Source of the DNA: Aquiflexum sp. TKW24L | GTDB taxonomy: Bacteria > Bacteroidota > Bacteroidia > Cytophagales > Cyclobacteriaceae | DNA: 64,000 nucleotides | Reading direction: 5' to 3' | NCBI RefSeq assembly: GCF_023502205.1 | Contig: NZ_JAMFLG010000001.1 | Span: 1 to 64,000, forward strand | Notes under the pieces: model-generated | Told to the model about the DNA's origin: nothing | Database searches by the model: none | Seen by the model: only the letters and a program-made list of their open reading frames with translations | Made by a program: the position numbers and the translations under genes | Part shown: positions 7,382 to 16,306 of the stretch, one piece after another | How the letters are laid out: every line of letters starts with the position of its first letter | How positions within the stretch are numbered: position 1 is the stretch's first letter

Positions 7382-9421
7382 TCATTCCAAACCAAAAATT
7401 TTATTTGTTGCAATAATCTCGATTTTGGCCCCGTTTTTCTGGGCAATGGTCACAAGGTGTTTTGTACCCCCAGGTCCATCCCCTTCTTTTTCATCCCAAA
7501 GCGCTATCAAAGTGGAATTAATACCTCCCTTCGCCAATCCGCTGTATAAAATCCAGCTGTTATTTCGTTCCCAAATAGAGTATTCACTCTTATTTTTTAA
7601 CCATCTTGGCAACTCACCACTCTCCGATAAATATCTGACATCCAAAGTTTGGTATAAGTTATCGAACCTTTTAACCCAATTATTCCCAGCAAACCTAACA
7701 GATTGTTCTAAAAACTTTTCCCTAGACATGGGGAGGTATAGTTCTGATTTAATTGCCAATTCTTGACATATTTCATGAAAAAGAATATCTCCACCGCATG
7801 CCCCTCCTGCTATTCCTATGATCTCACCCTCAAAATTCTCAATTTCGTTTTGAAGCATTGCTTTAATATTCTCTCTTGCAACAGCTTCTTTTTCAGCAGG
7901 AAATCTCGGGGTTTTTCTGTTTGGATTATCAACCATATGCCCTGTAAAAATAACTGCCATTTGTTTTTTAAATTCTACTGTCGTTTCGCCGAATTCGGAA
8001 AGTGCCGCTTCAGCATTATCAGTCAAAACGCCTAATTTTTGAAATATTAAGATTTGTCTCCGGGCCGAATCAAAATTCAGATTATTTGCCCTAGTCAAAA
8101 CTCCCTTATATTTATTTCTAACCCTTTCCATGTTTTTAGAAGACAAAAACAAAAAGTCGGCCTCAGTCATTTCCAACCAAGGATCAATTTCCCCTTTTCT
8201 TTTTTTGGAATTTTTGGCAGCATCAATAGACCCTTCAACCATGACAGTTAACTTTTGAAGCTTTTTCCTGAGCTGTGAAATCGCTTTTTCTGCATCATCC
8301 TCCTCATCAAACTGTAATTCCCAAACATGAGGATGGTTTTCAGCTAAACCTATTTTGATGGTTAATAGGCTAAGGGCATTTATACCTGAATAAAAATGGT
8401 TTAAGTCGGATTCAAAACCTCGTTCATAATCTTCGATGGCAGATTCCAATTCCGGAGAAAGCAATGCCATTTCCTGAGGTTTTTCACTTGCATTTATCCA
8501 ATTACCGATCCATCGGGTTTTGGCATTCCTTGCTTTAAGGGAATAAATTTCAGCCAGTTTCTCTGCTGTTAGTTTGGATGGATTTTTTAATACCCTTTCA
8601 ATGGCAAGATCTGAGTATTTTAAAAGCCCGGTCTTTTTATCCTTCTGTTTTTCTTCTTCAGAAAGTCTTTGATAAATAGTCGCCAAGCGGTCATTTGCTT
8701 CATAATCATCTGGGTTCCTCTTCCTAATATCTTCAAAAGCTGATTTAGCTTCTTTAAATGCCTTAAGTTTAAATTGGTCGTTACCAATCTTCCTTAAGCC
8801 CGGAATTTTCCAAGGTAAACCATCTAATTCTGAAACCAATAGTGATAATTTTCCAATTTGCTTTTCCGCACATGCAATTTCAACTTCTTCTGAGAAATCT
8901 AGGGGAATGGCCAAAAAATCCTCAGGATCCTGCGAATTTAATTTTGGTAACATATTGAAAACCGGACTGTCAGTTCTATCAGAATCAATCGTAGCTTTTA
9001 TGGATTCCCTTAGATCATTAATAGCGTTGGATGGATTTTGATAGTCATAGCTCACATACCTGTATCCTAATATATCAAAAGGGATTGTGTCAATGTTTTG
9101 TGATTTTAGCAGGATGGTTTTATTCTTTCTTAAGGCATGCCTTACGCCAAGTTCGTAAAATACATTAGCGTTGTGAATAGTAATGTCAGCGATGACTATA
9201 TCTGCTAGCAATAAGAGGGAAAACATGTCCTCCCTTATTTCGCCTGCCTCAAAAATCTCCCCTGTAGTCCCCCCCCGTAAATTTAATTCCGTTAATACAG
9301 GCTGAATGAGTATTTTCTCAACTTCATCGAAGTTTATTTTATTTTCAAAAATTTTATCAGAAGCCAAATCTTTTTGTCTGATAATCTTAGTGTTAAAAGG
9401 CCTTACAATAAAAACATCCAT
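7382..9421 (-). CDS. DRHyd-like/TPR-S (TRAFs-binding, DUF4071-like) protein with C-terminal SLOG-like domain
   Basis: This 679-residue protein appears to have three parts. Residues 1-130 are deoxyribohydrolase/TIR-like: MDVFIVRPFN, then GEIFEAGEIREDMF, then ADIVIADITIHNANVFYELG. Residues about 190-480 are helical repeats matching the MAP3K TRAFs-binding/TPR-S region of animal ASK kinases (KAFKEAKSAFEDIRKRNPDDYEANDRLA-type units). Residues about 490-679 form a Rossmann-like module with GIAGGACGGDILFHEICQ, typical of SLOG nucleotide-binding folds. Related bacterial proteins sit in TIR and caspase/patatin clusters, where they are thought to make or sense nucleotide signals. The gene starts 17 bases after the patatin gene, so co-expression is likely. 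Confidence 0.75.
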   Translation of the reverse strand: MDVFIVRPFNTKIIRQKDLASDKIFENKINFDEVEKILIQPVLTELNLRGGTTGEIFEAGEIREDMFSLLLLADIVIADITIHNANVFYELGVRHALRKNKTILLKSQNIDTIPFDILGYRYVSYDYQNPSNAINDLRESIKATIDSDRTDSPVFNMLPKLNSQDPEDFLAIPLDFSEEVEIACAEKQIGKLSLLVSELDGLPWKIPGLRKIGNDQFKLKAFKEAKSAFEDIRKRNPDDYEANDRLATIYQRLSEEEKQKDKKTGLLKYSDLAIERVLKNPSKLTAEKLAEIYSLKARNAKTRWIGNWINASEKPQEMALLSPELESAIEDYERGFESDLNHFYSGINALSLLTIKIGLAENHPHVWELQFDEEDDAEKAISQLRKKLQKLTVMVEGSIDAAKNSKKRKGEIDPWLEMTEADFLFLSSKNMERVRNKYKGVLTRANNLNFDSARRQILIFQKLGVLTDNAEAALSEFGETTVEFKKQMAVIFTGHMVDNPNRKTPRFPAEKEAVARENIKAMLQNEIENFEGEIIGIAGGACGGDILFHEICQELAIKSELYLPMSREKFLEQSVRFAGNNWVKRFDNLYQTLDVRYLSESGELPRWLKNKSEYSIWERNNSWILYSGLAKGGINSTLIALWDEKEGDGPGGTKHLVTIAQKNGAKIEIIATNKIFGLE

Positions 9422-9438
9422 GTTATCAAAATTTATAG

Positions 9439-10593
9439 TTAAACAAACGAGCCAAAATGAGCTAAATCAACGTGTTTATTAGCAGCAAAACTTCCTACCT
9501 TTTTCAGTTCCTTGATATTCTTGACAGCATCGAGTTGCCTTAAAGGTTCGGGATCGAGATCATTGATTCCAATATCACGCATGCCTGATTGAGTCAATTC
9601 AACATTATACCTGACATAAAGAAAATGCTTCTTTAAGTCTTGGGACAAAGGAATTATATGTCCATTGTTATCTCTAGGAATCATATCACCCAACTCCCTA
9701 TCAATAGCAGCACCATAAGTACATCTTCCTATGACTCTACAATTGATATCTTGGTCGACACTAGCTGCGTACATTAAATTGTCAGGCAAGGCTTGAAGAG
9801 TATTTAGCAAATTGCCATATTCACCTTGCGTTGGGCTTGAACCTGTTCCGACAGAAACCAATAAAAGTTTGTCCTCGCCTATTTCCCAATTTAATCTAAA
9901 ACCGGGCTGAGTAGCCATTTTATAAAGCAAAAATGAGGGGTTGTTGTAAGGGGTTGTTCCTCCGTCTACAAAAACAAAAGTTTTATCTGGGTTATTTGGA
10001 TCCCATTGAAGTGTTTCTGGTGGAAAATAAACAGGTGCCGCAGCACTTGCCCTAACTAACTGAAAAAGCTTTATCCGACAGTTACAATCCTGTCTGGATT
10101 CATCATTATACTTTGCAAATGGATTATTACTGATAGGCCAAGGAGAATCGGTAGTCCGATTCATGGTCACAATCATCAACAAAGACTTATATTTTCCATC
10201 TTTCAGACATAAATCAGTATCTTCTCCAAAAGTCTCTTTTAATTTTTCTAGTATTTCACCGTCACCATAAAAGGCTTTCCATCTTTTTAAGATGAAGTTT
10301 TTGTCAAACATTTTCTTCCCTTCCTTAACATAAAAATTGAGAAGTTCTGATACTGACATCCCCAAAGACAAACCGGCTGCGATTATTGCCCCTGTACTTG
10401 TCCCTGCTATATAGTCAAAGTAATCACAAAGGCGAAATCTGTCATCTTTACCTAATTTATGTTTTAGATCTTGTTCAATTTTCGCAAGATATTCCAAAGT
10501 GATTATACCTCTAATGCCACCACCATCCAGAGCAAGCATTTTTCTCGGTGATTTGTTACCATAACGGTTTTCTAGTGGTCCCCAGTTTGCCAT
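9439..10593 (-). CDS. Patatin-like phospholipase (CapV-like effector)
   Basis: This 384-residue protein has all patatin catalytic elements: the oxyanion-hole loop DGGGIRG at residues 23-29, the nucleophile elbow GTSTG at 64-68 (Ser66), and the DGG of the Ser-Asp dyad near residue 210 (FVDGGTTPYNNP). RASAAAPVYFPP is also typical. The family hydrolyses membrane phospholipids, and in CBASS-type defence (CapV) it kills the infected cell when triggered by a cyclic nucleotide. No cyclase gene is seen nearby; instead the next gene, 17 bases downstream, has nucleotide-processing DRHyd/SLOG domains, which could supply or relay the trigger (inference). It is the first gene of the minus-strand set. Confidence 0.9.
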   Translation of the reverse strand: MANWGPLENRYGNKSPRKMLALDGGGIRGIITLEYLAKIEQDLKHKLGKDDRFRLCDYFDYIAGTSTGAIIAAGLSLGMSVSELLNFYVKEGKKMFDKNFILKRWKAFYGDGEILEKLKETFGEDTDLCLKDGKYKSLLMIVTMNRTTDSPWPISNNPFAKYNDESRQDCNCRIKLFQLVRASAAAPVYFPPETLQWDPNNPDKTFVFVDGGTTPYNNPSFLLYKMATQPGFRLNWEIGEDKLLLVSVGTGSSPTQGEYGNLLNTLQALPDNLMYAASVDQDINCRVIGRCTYGAAIDRELGDMIPRDNNGHIIPLSQDLKKHFLYVRYNVELTQSGMRDIGINDLDPEPLRQLDAVKNIKELKKVGSFAANKHVDLAHFGSFV

Positions 10594-10989
10594 ATTTTTT
10601 CAGATTAAATTTGTATGGTATTGCCCGAAATAAGACTTCTCAGATATCCGATAAAATGAGATATTATTTGGGATCGATGAAATGATTTAAATGAAAAAAG
10701 TGCAAAACTCAAAAAGCAAATTTTATGTGTTATTTGCTTTCAAAATTTAGAGATTACTTCGCACTATTCTATTTTCCTAAATTTCATTAAATAAATATTT
10801 TTTTGCAATTTAAAGGGCAAAATTTTTAAATTTATTTTATCTAAATTATATTCATATTAAAAGTATAAAATATTGATAAACAGTAGTTATATGGAAAAAA
10901 TAACATATAAATATTAGGAATTTAAACCTCTTTAGTATTTATCATTAAATTAATGGTGGGATTGTAATATAAAAAACAAACTAAAAATT
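10594..10989. other. Divergent intergenic region
   Basis: About 396 very AT-rich bases lie between the start of the patatin operon (minus) and the start of a TIR gene (plus). Promoters for both must lie here, but I could not identify a full TTG-N20-TAnnTTTG pair. No RNA gene or ordered repeat is evident. Confidence 0.4.
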
Positions 10990-11748
10990 ATGAAAATTCT
11001 AATTAGCCATTCTTGGCAGGACAAATCCCTTGCCACCCGTATTTTTGAAGATTTGAAAAAAGATGGACATGAAATATGGTTTGATATTATGCAACTTCTC
11101 CCTGGAGATCCCATACAAAGTAAAATAGATCAACATATCACCAATTCCGATGTTATTGTAGTTCTGTGGTCAAAAAATGCCTTAAATTCTCATGGTGTAT
11201 ATGCAGAAATTGAAACTGCCTCAAAATTGAAAAAAAGGATAATTCCAGTCCAACTTGATGAAACAACTCTATCCCAAAATTTCTACTTAAATGATTTATT
11301 GGGTATTCCAATGCAGGAATATGAAGTAGGTTCACTATTGCTTCGAAGAGCTTTAACCATTTTAATGGCTTCTGAGATGGGAATTAAAACGAATTTGGTA
11401 GACCAAGCAATCGGAAATATTACAGATCTCGGGGGTTTTCTAAATTATATCAATACCTACAGACTCCAAAACAATCAAAATGATGATGGATATAAGGAGG
11501 ATTGGATCCAGAGGATTACAGACTTATTCCAAAAGAATGATCAAATCAGGACAACCACAATGCCACAGGCCCAAAACACGATGAAAGAGATGGAATCAAT
11601 TATGGCGAAATTAGAGCATGGAAACGCATCCATGCATGAACTTAATTCCTGGCTTGCATGGTGTGATAGGAATTATGATTTTCATCCATCTATGGTCCAA
11701 AAGATGAAAAATTTCATTTTGAAGGATATACAAAAATTGAAATCTTAG
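10990..11748 (+). CDS. TIR domain protein with helical C-terminal domain
   Basis: This 252-residue protein has an N-terminal TIR domain (about residues 1-95): KILISHSWQDK, HEIWFDIMQLLPGD and VYAEIETA with the likely catalytic Glu. The C-terminal 150 residues are helical and not recognised; they include a WLAWCDRNYDFHP segment near residue 220. TIR domains of this kind often hydrolyse or cyclise NAD+ on activation. The C-terminal part may be the oligomerisation or sensing element. The gene stands alone on its strand and converges with an unknown 230-residue gene 91 bases away. No partner is evident. Confidence 0.8.
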   Translation: MKILISHSWQDKSLATRIFEDLKKDGHEIWFDIMQLLPGDPIQSKIDQHITNSDVIVVLWSKNALNSHGVYAEIETASKLKKRIIPVQLDETTLSQNFYLNDLLGIPMQEYEVGSLLLRRALTILMASEMGIKTNLVDQAIGNITDLGGFLNYINTYRLQNNQNDDGYKEDWIQRITDLFQKNDQIRTTTMPQAQNTMKEMESIMAKLEHGNASMHELNSWLAWCDRNYDFHPSMVQKMKNFILKDIQKLKS

Positions 11749-11839
11749 AATATTTCTAATGTCCTGACATACATATTAACTTGATGTATTTTTACATACA
11801 TTCAAACCTGTTCGAGATCAAAAGTAGAACTTTCAAATA

Positions 11840-12532
11840 TTAAAAATTTATGGGAATTCCCAATTTTGAGGCACTTTCAAACATTTGCCTTTCCCAAGAT
11901 TTCCCATCTGAATTTCCTCCAGAACTTTGATTTCCCCGATTATTACCAAAAATCATATTGACAAAAGATACTCCTGCCATTTTTAGAAGTATATTTTTCC
12001 AATCTATAGAAGCGAATTTTTCTAGTAAAACTTTGTCCAATTCTAATAATTCATCCTGAGATAATAATCCCCTCATAAATATAATGTATGGATTTAATTC
12101 AATTTCGATAAGTTTTTTGCCATATATCGAGGCATAAATTTGATTGATCTGTTGTAAACCAGAAAAGCAGAGATAGCTATCATCAATCCAGCCTATCGGG
12201 CCGAAATTATCAGTTCTAAAATCTTCAACTTCAAAAAAGTAATCAGTCAAGTAATTCAATATCGGATTAAATTCATTTGACAAATTTGCTTGCTCAGCTT
12301 GTGCGTAAGATTGGTTTAATAAATATATTCCGTCCGCTGTCATATTTAACATCAATTGAATTAACTCTATTTTTTGGTTGTGGTTTAAATTATAGGCGGA
12401 AACTAGGACATAAGAAGTACGTTGGATGTTTTCATTTTCAATCATTGAAATGAAATTTTGCCTCAATTTATTAAGGACTTTATCAGGGAATTTTTCCTGA
12501 ACTGAATATGGTATTTGAAATTGATGTTCCAT
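11840..12532 (-). CDS. Unrecognised 230-residue protein, faintly DUF1232-like core
   Basis: The function is not recognised. Residues 1-110 are helical and polar. Near residues 108-125 FGPIGWIDDSYLCFSGL recalls the PxxGYxDD motif of DUF1232/YkvA-type small membrane-associated proteins, but the match is weak. Around residues 175-195 there is a mildly hydrophobic stretch (ILLKMAGVSFVNMIFG), followed by a Gly/Asn/Ser-rich linker and a short C-terminal segment. It lies between two TIR loci and is transcribed convergently with the TIR gene at 10990. Whether it modulates that TIR protein cannot be told from sequence. Confidence 0.6.
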   Translation of the reverse strand: MEHQFQIPYSVQEKFPDKVLNKLRQNFISMIENENIQRTSYVLVSAYNLNHNQKIELIQLMLNMTADGIYLLNQSYAQAEQANLSNEFNPILNYLTDYFFEVEDFRTDNFGPIGWIDDSYLCFSGLQQINQIYASIYGKKLIEIELNPYIIFMRGLLSQDELLELDKVLLEKFASIDWKNILLKMAGVSFVNMIFGNNRGNQSSGGNSDGKSWERQMFESASKLGIPINF

Positions 12533-13327
12533 AATCGTAGTAGTTATTATTTGAATATTTAAATAATTATAGATAGATACTTTTACCGATTTTTTGATTG
12601 GATTTCAGGTTTGTTCTATATAATTTATTTGTTCGCAATGACTATTCTATAGTTTTTTATCATTTGGTGTCAGCTAAAATTTCGGACCAAAATGATGAGA
12701 TATTGACATGGACAAAAAAACTCAGGTTTCAGAAATCCTCATCAAAAAAAATTGATTGCTAATCTCCGAAAACCCTACATTAAATTTGGTAAAAAAAAGA
12801 TTTAATTGCAATATTTTTGGTAATAAAGAACAAAAATGTTTATTTTTAATACAGCAATTTTTATTATTCCAAATTTTTAAACTCAAAAGCCAAAACTAAA
12901 ACATCATGAAGGCAACTCTAAAGAAAATTAAATTATGGGTTGGTCATTAGGTTCTTTGCCTGTAACCCAATAAATGCTATAAAAATGACGCCTACCAGTG
13001 GTGGGAAGTGAATCGGGATATCTATGAAGGTGAATCTGATGGCTTTGGGGAGGAAAACCCCTACTTGCCGGAGGGAAGGGAAATGTATCCGGTACTACAC
13101 CTCTTGCCAAGAACTATTCTGAATTGCCATTTTGCTGGCATCATAGAGTACATAAATTAAAAAGTCCAGATTTTAAAATCTGATATGAAGATAGACTTTC
13201 AAAAAATGAATTGTTCGATCCCTCTTTTCTAAAAAATAAGAAAATCCGGGGGAAACCAAATTCAAATAGACGAATGCCTGTGTAATCAAACCTTTTAAAT
13301 AGTGATCAACTTAAAACTCTAACTCAT
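12533..13327. other. Long intergenic region with a gene remnant
   Basis: About 795 bases separate the unknown 230-residue gene and the TIR/STAND pair. Except for the remnant described separately (12906-13159), this is AT-rich sequence without recognisable genes, tRNAs or repeats. The promoter for the TIR/STAND pair should lie in the last 150 bases; none could be assigned with confidence. Confidence 0.4.
12906..13159 (+). pseudogene. Possible decayed gene remnant
   Basis: The ATG at 12906 reads MKATLKKIKLWVGH and then stops. After a frame change a second frame, open from about 12940, reads CNPINAIKNDAYQWW, then EVNRDIYEGESDGFGEENP, then YLPEGREMYPVLHLLPRT, and stops near 13159. Its amino-acid composition (Trp, Tyr, Asp/Glu, Pro rich) looks like real protein rather than random AT-rich translation. 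I do not recognise the family. It may be a short gene broken by one indel, or the leftover end of a larger one. Confidence 0.35.
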
Positions 13328-14266
13328 ATGTTTCATGCATTCCAAAGTTATAGCCATCGTGACGGCGCCCAGGATGAATCTGAAAATTGGCCTAAAAAAT
13401 TTAATAATAAATTGAAGTGGCGCATAGAGCAAATTTCACCACGTTTTGATGTCAATATATTTTTTGACACAAGAAATAGAGAAATAAATGAACTCTCAGA
13501 ATTTTTGAAAAATAATCTTTCAAATTCTAAAATTCTTTTGGTCATTGAATCAAACTCCTATTTGGTAAGTCATTACTGTAAACAAGAATTAGAATATTTT
13601 TGTGAACTACATAATTTTTCCAAAAAAAACATCATTAAGGTTGTAAAATACCCACCAAGTAATGATTTTGAGGAACCGGAACTATTGATCGGAGTTCCTG
13701 AATACATTTTTTACGATGACACCAACCCGGATTCCCCATTAGAGTACCATCCTTCAGATCCCAAATTCCTACAAGAAATAAATAACCTCGCACATGATTT
13801 TATTAAATTATTCAGAGATGAAATTGAGATTGATAAATCAAAACTAAATTCGGTTTTTTTAACCCCAAATTTGAAATCCAGCGCCCACGATATCGGAGCC
13901 AATTTGGCTGCTGAATTACGTGCTAAAAAACTGAATATCAGGTCAACGGGGTTATTGAATCAAGACAAAAGCTTGAGGAGAAAACAATTTCAGGAAGAAT
14001 TGTCGCAAGTCATCTTGTCCATACATATAATTGGTAAAAATAATGAGGAAAACGACTTAATTGAAATTGAAACAGCTAGAGAATTGTCACATACTCATAA
14101 TCTAAAAGTAATGATATGGGTATCAAACGATACTGAATTGAATTCCGAAATACAAATGAAATTGAAGGATGAAAACTTCTTTACAGCAAACATGGATATT
14201 CAGTATGGTTCGTTGGAGAAATTCAAACAAAGTGTTTTGGAGGAAATTAAATTATTAAAAAAATGA
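13328..14266 (+). CDS. Divergent TIR protein paired with a STAND ATPase
   Basis: The N-terminal 150 residues form a divergent TIR domain: FHAFQSYSHRD, VNIFFDTRNREI, ILLVIESNSYL and CKQELEYF with the probable catalytic Glu. Residues about 175-305 form a second alpha/beta module (SVFLTPNLKSSAHDIG at the start, then ILSIHIIGKNNEEND, then LIEIETARELS) that looks like a degenerate second TIR domain. The 312-residue product is cytoplasmic. Its stop overlaps the start of the STAND gene by four bases (ATGA), so the two are translationally coupled and presumably form one complex: STAND as switch, TIR as enzyme. Confidence 0.8.
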   Translation: MFHAFQSYSHRDGAQDESENWPKKFNNKLKWRIEQISPRFDVNIFFDTRNREINELSEFLKNNLSNSKILLVIESNSYLVSHYCKQELEYFCELHNFSKKNIIKVVKYPPSNDFEEPELLIGVPEYIFYDDTNPDSPLEYHPSDPKFLQEINNLAHDFIKLFRDEIEIDKSKLNSVFLTPNLKSSAHDIGANLAAELRAKKLNIRSTGLLNQDKSLRRKQFQEELSQVILSIHIIGKNNEENDLIEIETARELSHTHNLKVMIWVSNDTELNSEIQMKLKDENFFTANMDIQYGSLEKFKQSVLEEIKLLKK

Positions 14267-16257
14267 AGCTTAGAAATCCATTTCCAGGAATAAGGCCTTT
14301 TAAAGAAGAAGAAAGTGAATTCTTTTTTGGTAGGGAAAAACAGATCAATGATCTAGAAGCCAAACTTCATCATGTAAAGTTTGTCGCTGTGGTTGGGTTG
14401 TCCGCATCAGGCAAATCTTCATTGGTAAGTGCCGGATTAATTCCAAAACTGAAAAAAACCAAGGAATGGGATATTTGTGTTATGAGACCACAGACCAGCC
14501 CAATAAAGAATCTAGCAACTGCACTAGGCGATCAAACTAATAATTACAAACCTAATTCAGAAAATGAAACCGTTTGGAAGGAGTTTATTTATTCTAATCT
14601 GATATACAATTCCCTTGGTATTATTGAAACCTACAAGCAATGTGGAAACCATAAAAAATTGCTTTTGGTGATTGATCAATTCGAAGAACTCATCACCTAT
14701 TCTAAGCTAGGAAATGATAAGACAGACGCATCTTTTGAGGATGAAAGTTTTAAGTTCGTAAATCTGTTAATATCCACATTGGAAATAAACAGTAGTGATA
14801 TATACATTTTGATTACGATTAGGTCTGATTTTATCGGAGATTGTTCCAAATTTCGAGGACTTCCTGAATTGATAAATGATGGACAGTTTCTAGTACCCAG
14901 GTTAACCAGGAATGAGCTAAAACAAGCAATTTCGGAGCCATTAAACCAGCAAAAAGTTGCGCTATCACCACTCCTTCTTAACACTTTATTGAATGACATC
15001 AATGAAGATCCTGATCAACTCCCGGTTCTTCAACATTCCCTGATGAGAACTTGGAACCATTGGATAGAAAACGATCCTGATAGCAAAGAAATAAAAGTCT
15101 TTTCTTACGAGTTTATTGGTAAGATGGACAAATGCGTTGGAAGGCACGCCGATGAAATTTTCGAAAAATTGTCCAATTCCGATAAACTCAAAATAGAATC
15201 ACTTATTAAGCAAATAGCGACATCAGAAAAAGGCAAATTTTTTAGAAGACCTGCAAATGCCAATGAATTATCAGGGTTGTTAGACATTACTTTAGATGAA
15301 TTAAATGCGCTTACAACCCCTTTTAGAAAAGAAGGCGTCAATTTTTTACTACCGCCTGAAGGTCCTTTACAAGAAAATTCAAGTATTGATGTTGCCCACG
15401 AGGCATTTATTAGAAAGTGGGAAAAATTTGGAAGTTGGATTGAGGATGAGCGTAAGGACATTGAAATACTAAACAAACTTTTTGATAACTATGAAACCCA
15501 AAATAAGGATAAATCTGAAATCCTTGGCGTAGAATTTTTATCTGAAGTCAAAGCCAACCGAAGGTTGAAAGACCTTGTATCTAAGAGTGGAAAAAAAGAA
15601 AAAGCTGAATGGTGGGTAGTAAGGAATCTTGATGAAGATTCTCGTGAATTTTTAAAGGTTTCTGACAATGACCAGGTTTTCAAATTCACGGATTTTACGA
15701 GAAAGACCATTAGAAATCTATTTTGGAGAAAATACAGTAAAACTATCGGCTTCTCGATAATTATTGTATTTACTATACTAATCGGCCTTTTTATGAATGA
15801 GCAAAATACAAAAACTCAAATATCTGAACTAAATTATAAAAATTCAGAAAATAAAAGATTGTATGACAGTATCAGTAATGATGCAATAATTTCCAAAAAT
15901 ATTGATTCCCTGAATAATTTAAGGAATAAAATCACCCAACTTTCGGATCAAATAGCATTACATTATATTGAAAATGAAAATTCCAAAACACTAAATAATA
16001 ATTTACAGGTAAAGCTTAAAGACCTTGAGACAAAAAATAAAGACATAGATAAAAGTTATAAAGGCAAAGAGGATGAGCTTCAAAGTGAAAAAAGTAAGTA
16101 TATGCCAACTATCAACCGATTAAATTATGAAATAGAAGAATGGAAGAAAGCTGTGGACAACCTTGTTGAAAAAAACAGAAGTGATGGACTTAAAAGTTTC
16201 CTAGAAATCGACAGCCTAAAAAAAGTAATTGCTACTTTGGAAAATGGAAATGAATGA
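14263..16257 (+). CDS. Membrane-anchored STAND NTPase (nSTAND1-like) with C-terminal coiled coil
   Basis: This 664-residue signal-transduction ATPase starts NPFPGIRPF and has FFGRE near residue 22, the Walker A motif GLSASGKSS at about 45-53, and Walker B LLLVIDQFEEL at about 132-142. TIRSDF and a winged-helix-like DVAHEAFIRKW segment follow. A single membrane helix lies at about residues 495-512 (IGFSIIIVFTILIGLF), then about 145 residues of coiled coil. This topology puts the ATPase inside and the coiled coil outside the inner membrane. In relatives the outer part ends in WD40 repeats; here it stops after the coiled coil and no WD40 gene follows. It is coupled to the upstream TIR gene. Confidence 0.85.
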   Translation: MKLRNPFPGIRPFKEEESEFFFGREKQINDLEAKLHHVKFVAVVGLSASGKSSLVSAGLIPKLKKTKEWDICVMRPQTSPIKNLATALGDQTNNYKPNSENETVWKEFIYSNLIYNSLGIIETYKQCGNHKKLLLVIDQFEELITYSKLGNDKTDASFEDESFKFVNLLISTLEINSSDIYILITIRSDFIGDCSKFRGLPELINDGQFLVPRLTRNELKQAISEPLNQQKVALSPLLLNTLLNDINEDPDQLPVLQHSLMRTWNHWIENDPDSKEIKVFSYEFIGKMDKCVGRHADEIFEKLSNSDKLKIESLIKQIATSEKGKFFRRPANANELSGLLDITLDELNALTTPFRKEGVNFLLPPEGPLQENSSIDVAHEAFIRKWEKFGSWIEDERKDIEILNKLFDNYETQNKDKSEILGVEFLSEVKANRRLKDLVSKSGKKEKAEWWVVRNLDEDSREFLKVSDNDQVFKFTDFTRKTIRNLFWRKYSKTIGFSIIIVFTILIGLFMNEQNTKTQISELNYKNSENKRLYDSISNDAIISKNIDSLNNLRNKITQLSDQIALHYIENENSKTLNNNLQVKLKDLETKNKDIDKSYKGKEDELQSEKSKYMPTINRLNYEIEEWKKAVDNLVEKNRSDGLKSFLEIDSLKKVIATLENGNE

Positions 16258-16306
16258 TAATCCCAAATAACAATTAGAAATAAATATAAGTATCTATTTA
16301 CACTAT

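Noticed and set aside
9439-10593. Type CBASS operon around the patatin
   Set aside because: No CD-NTase/SMODS cyclase gene with a GS...DxD motif was found in the neighbourhood.
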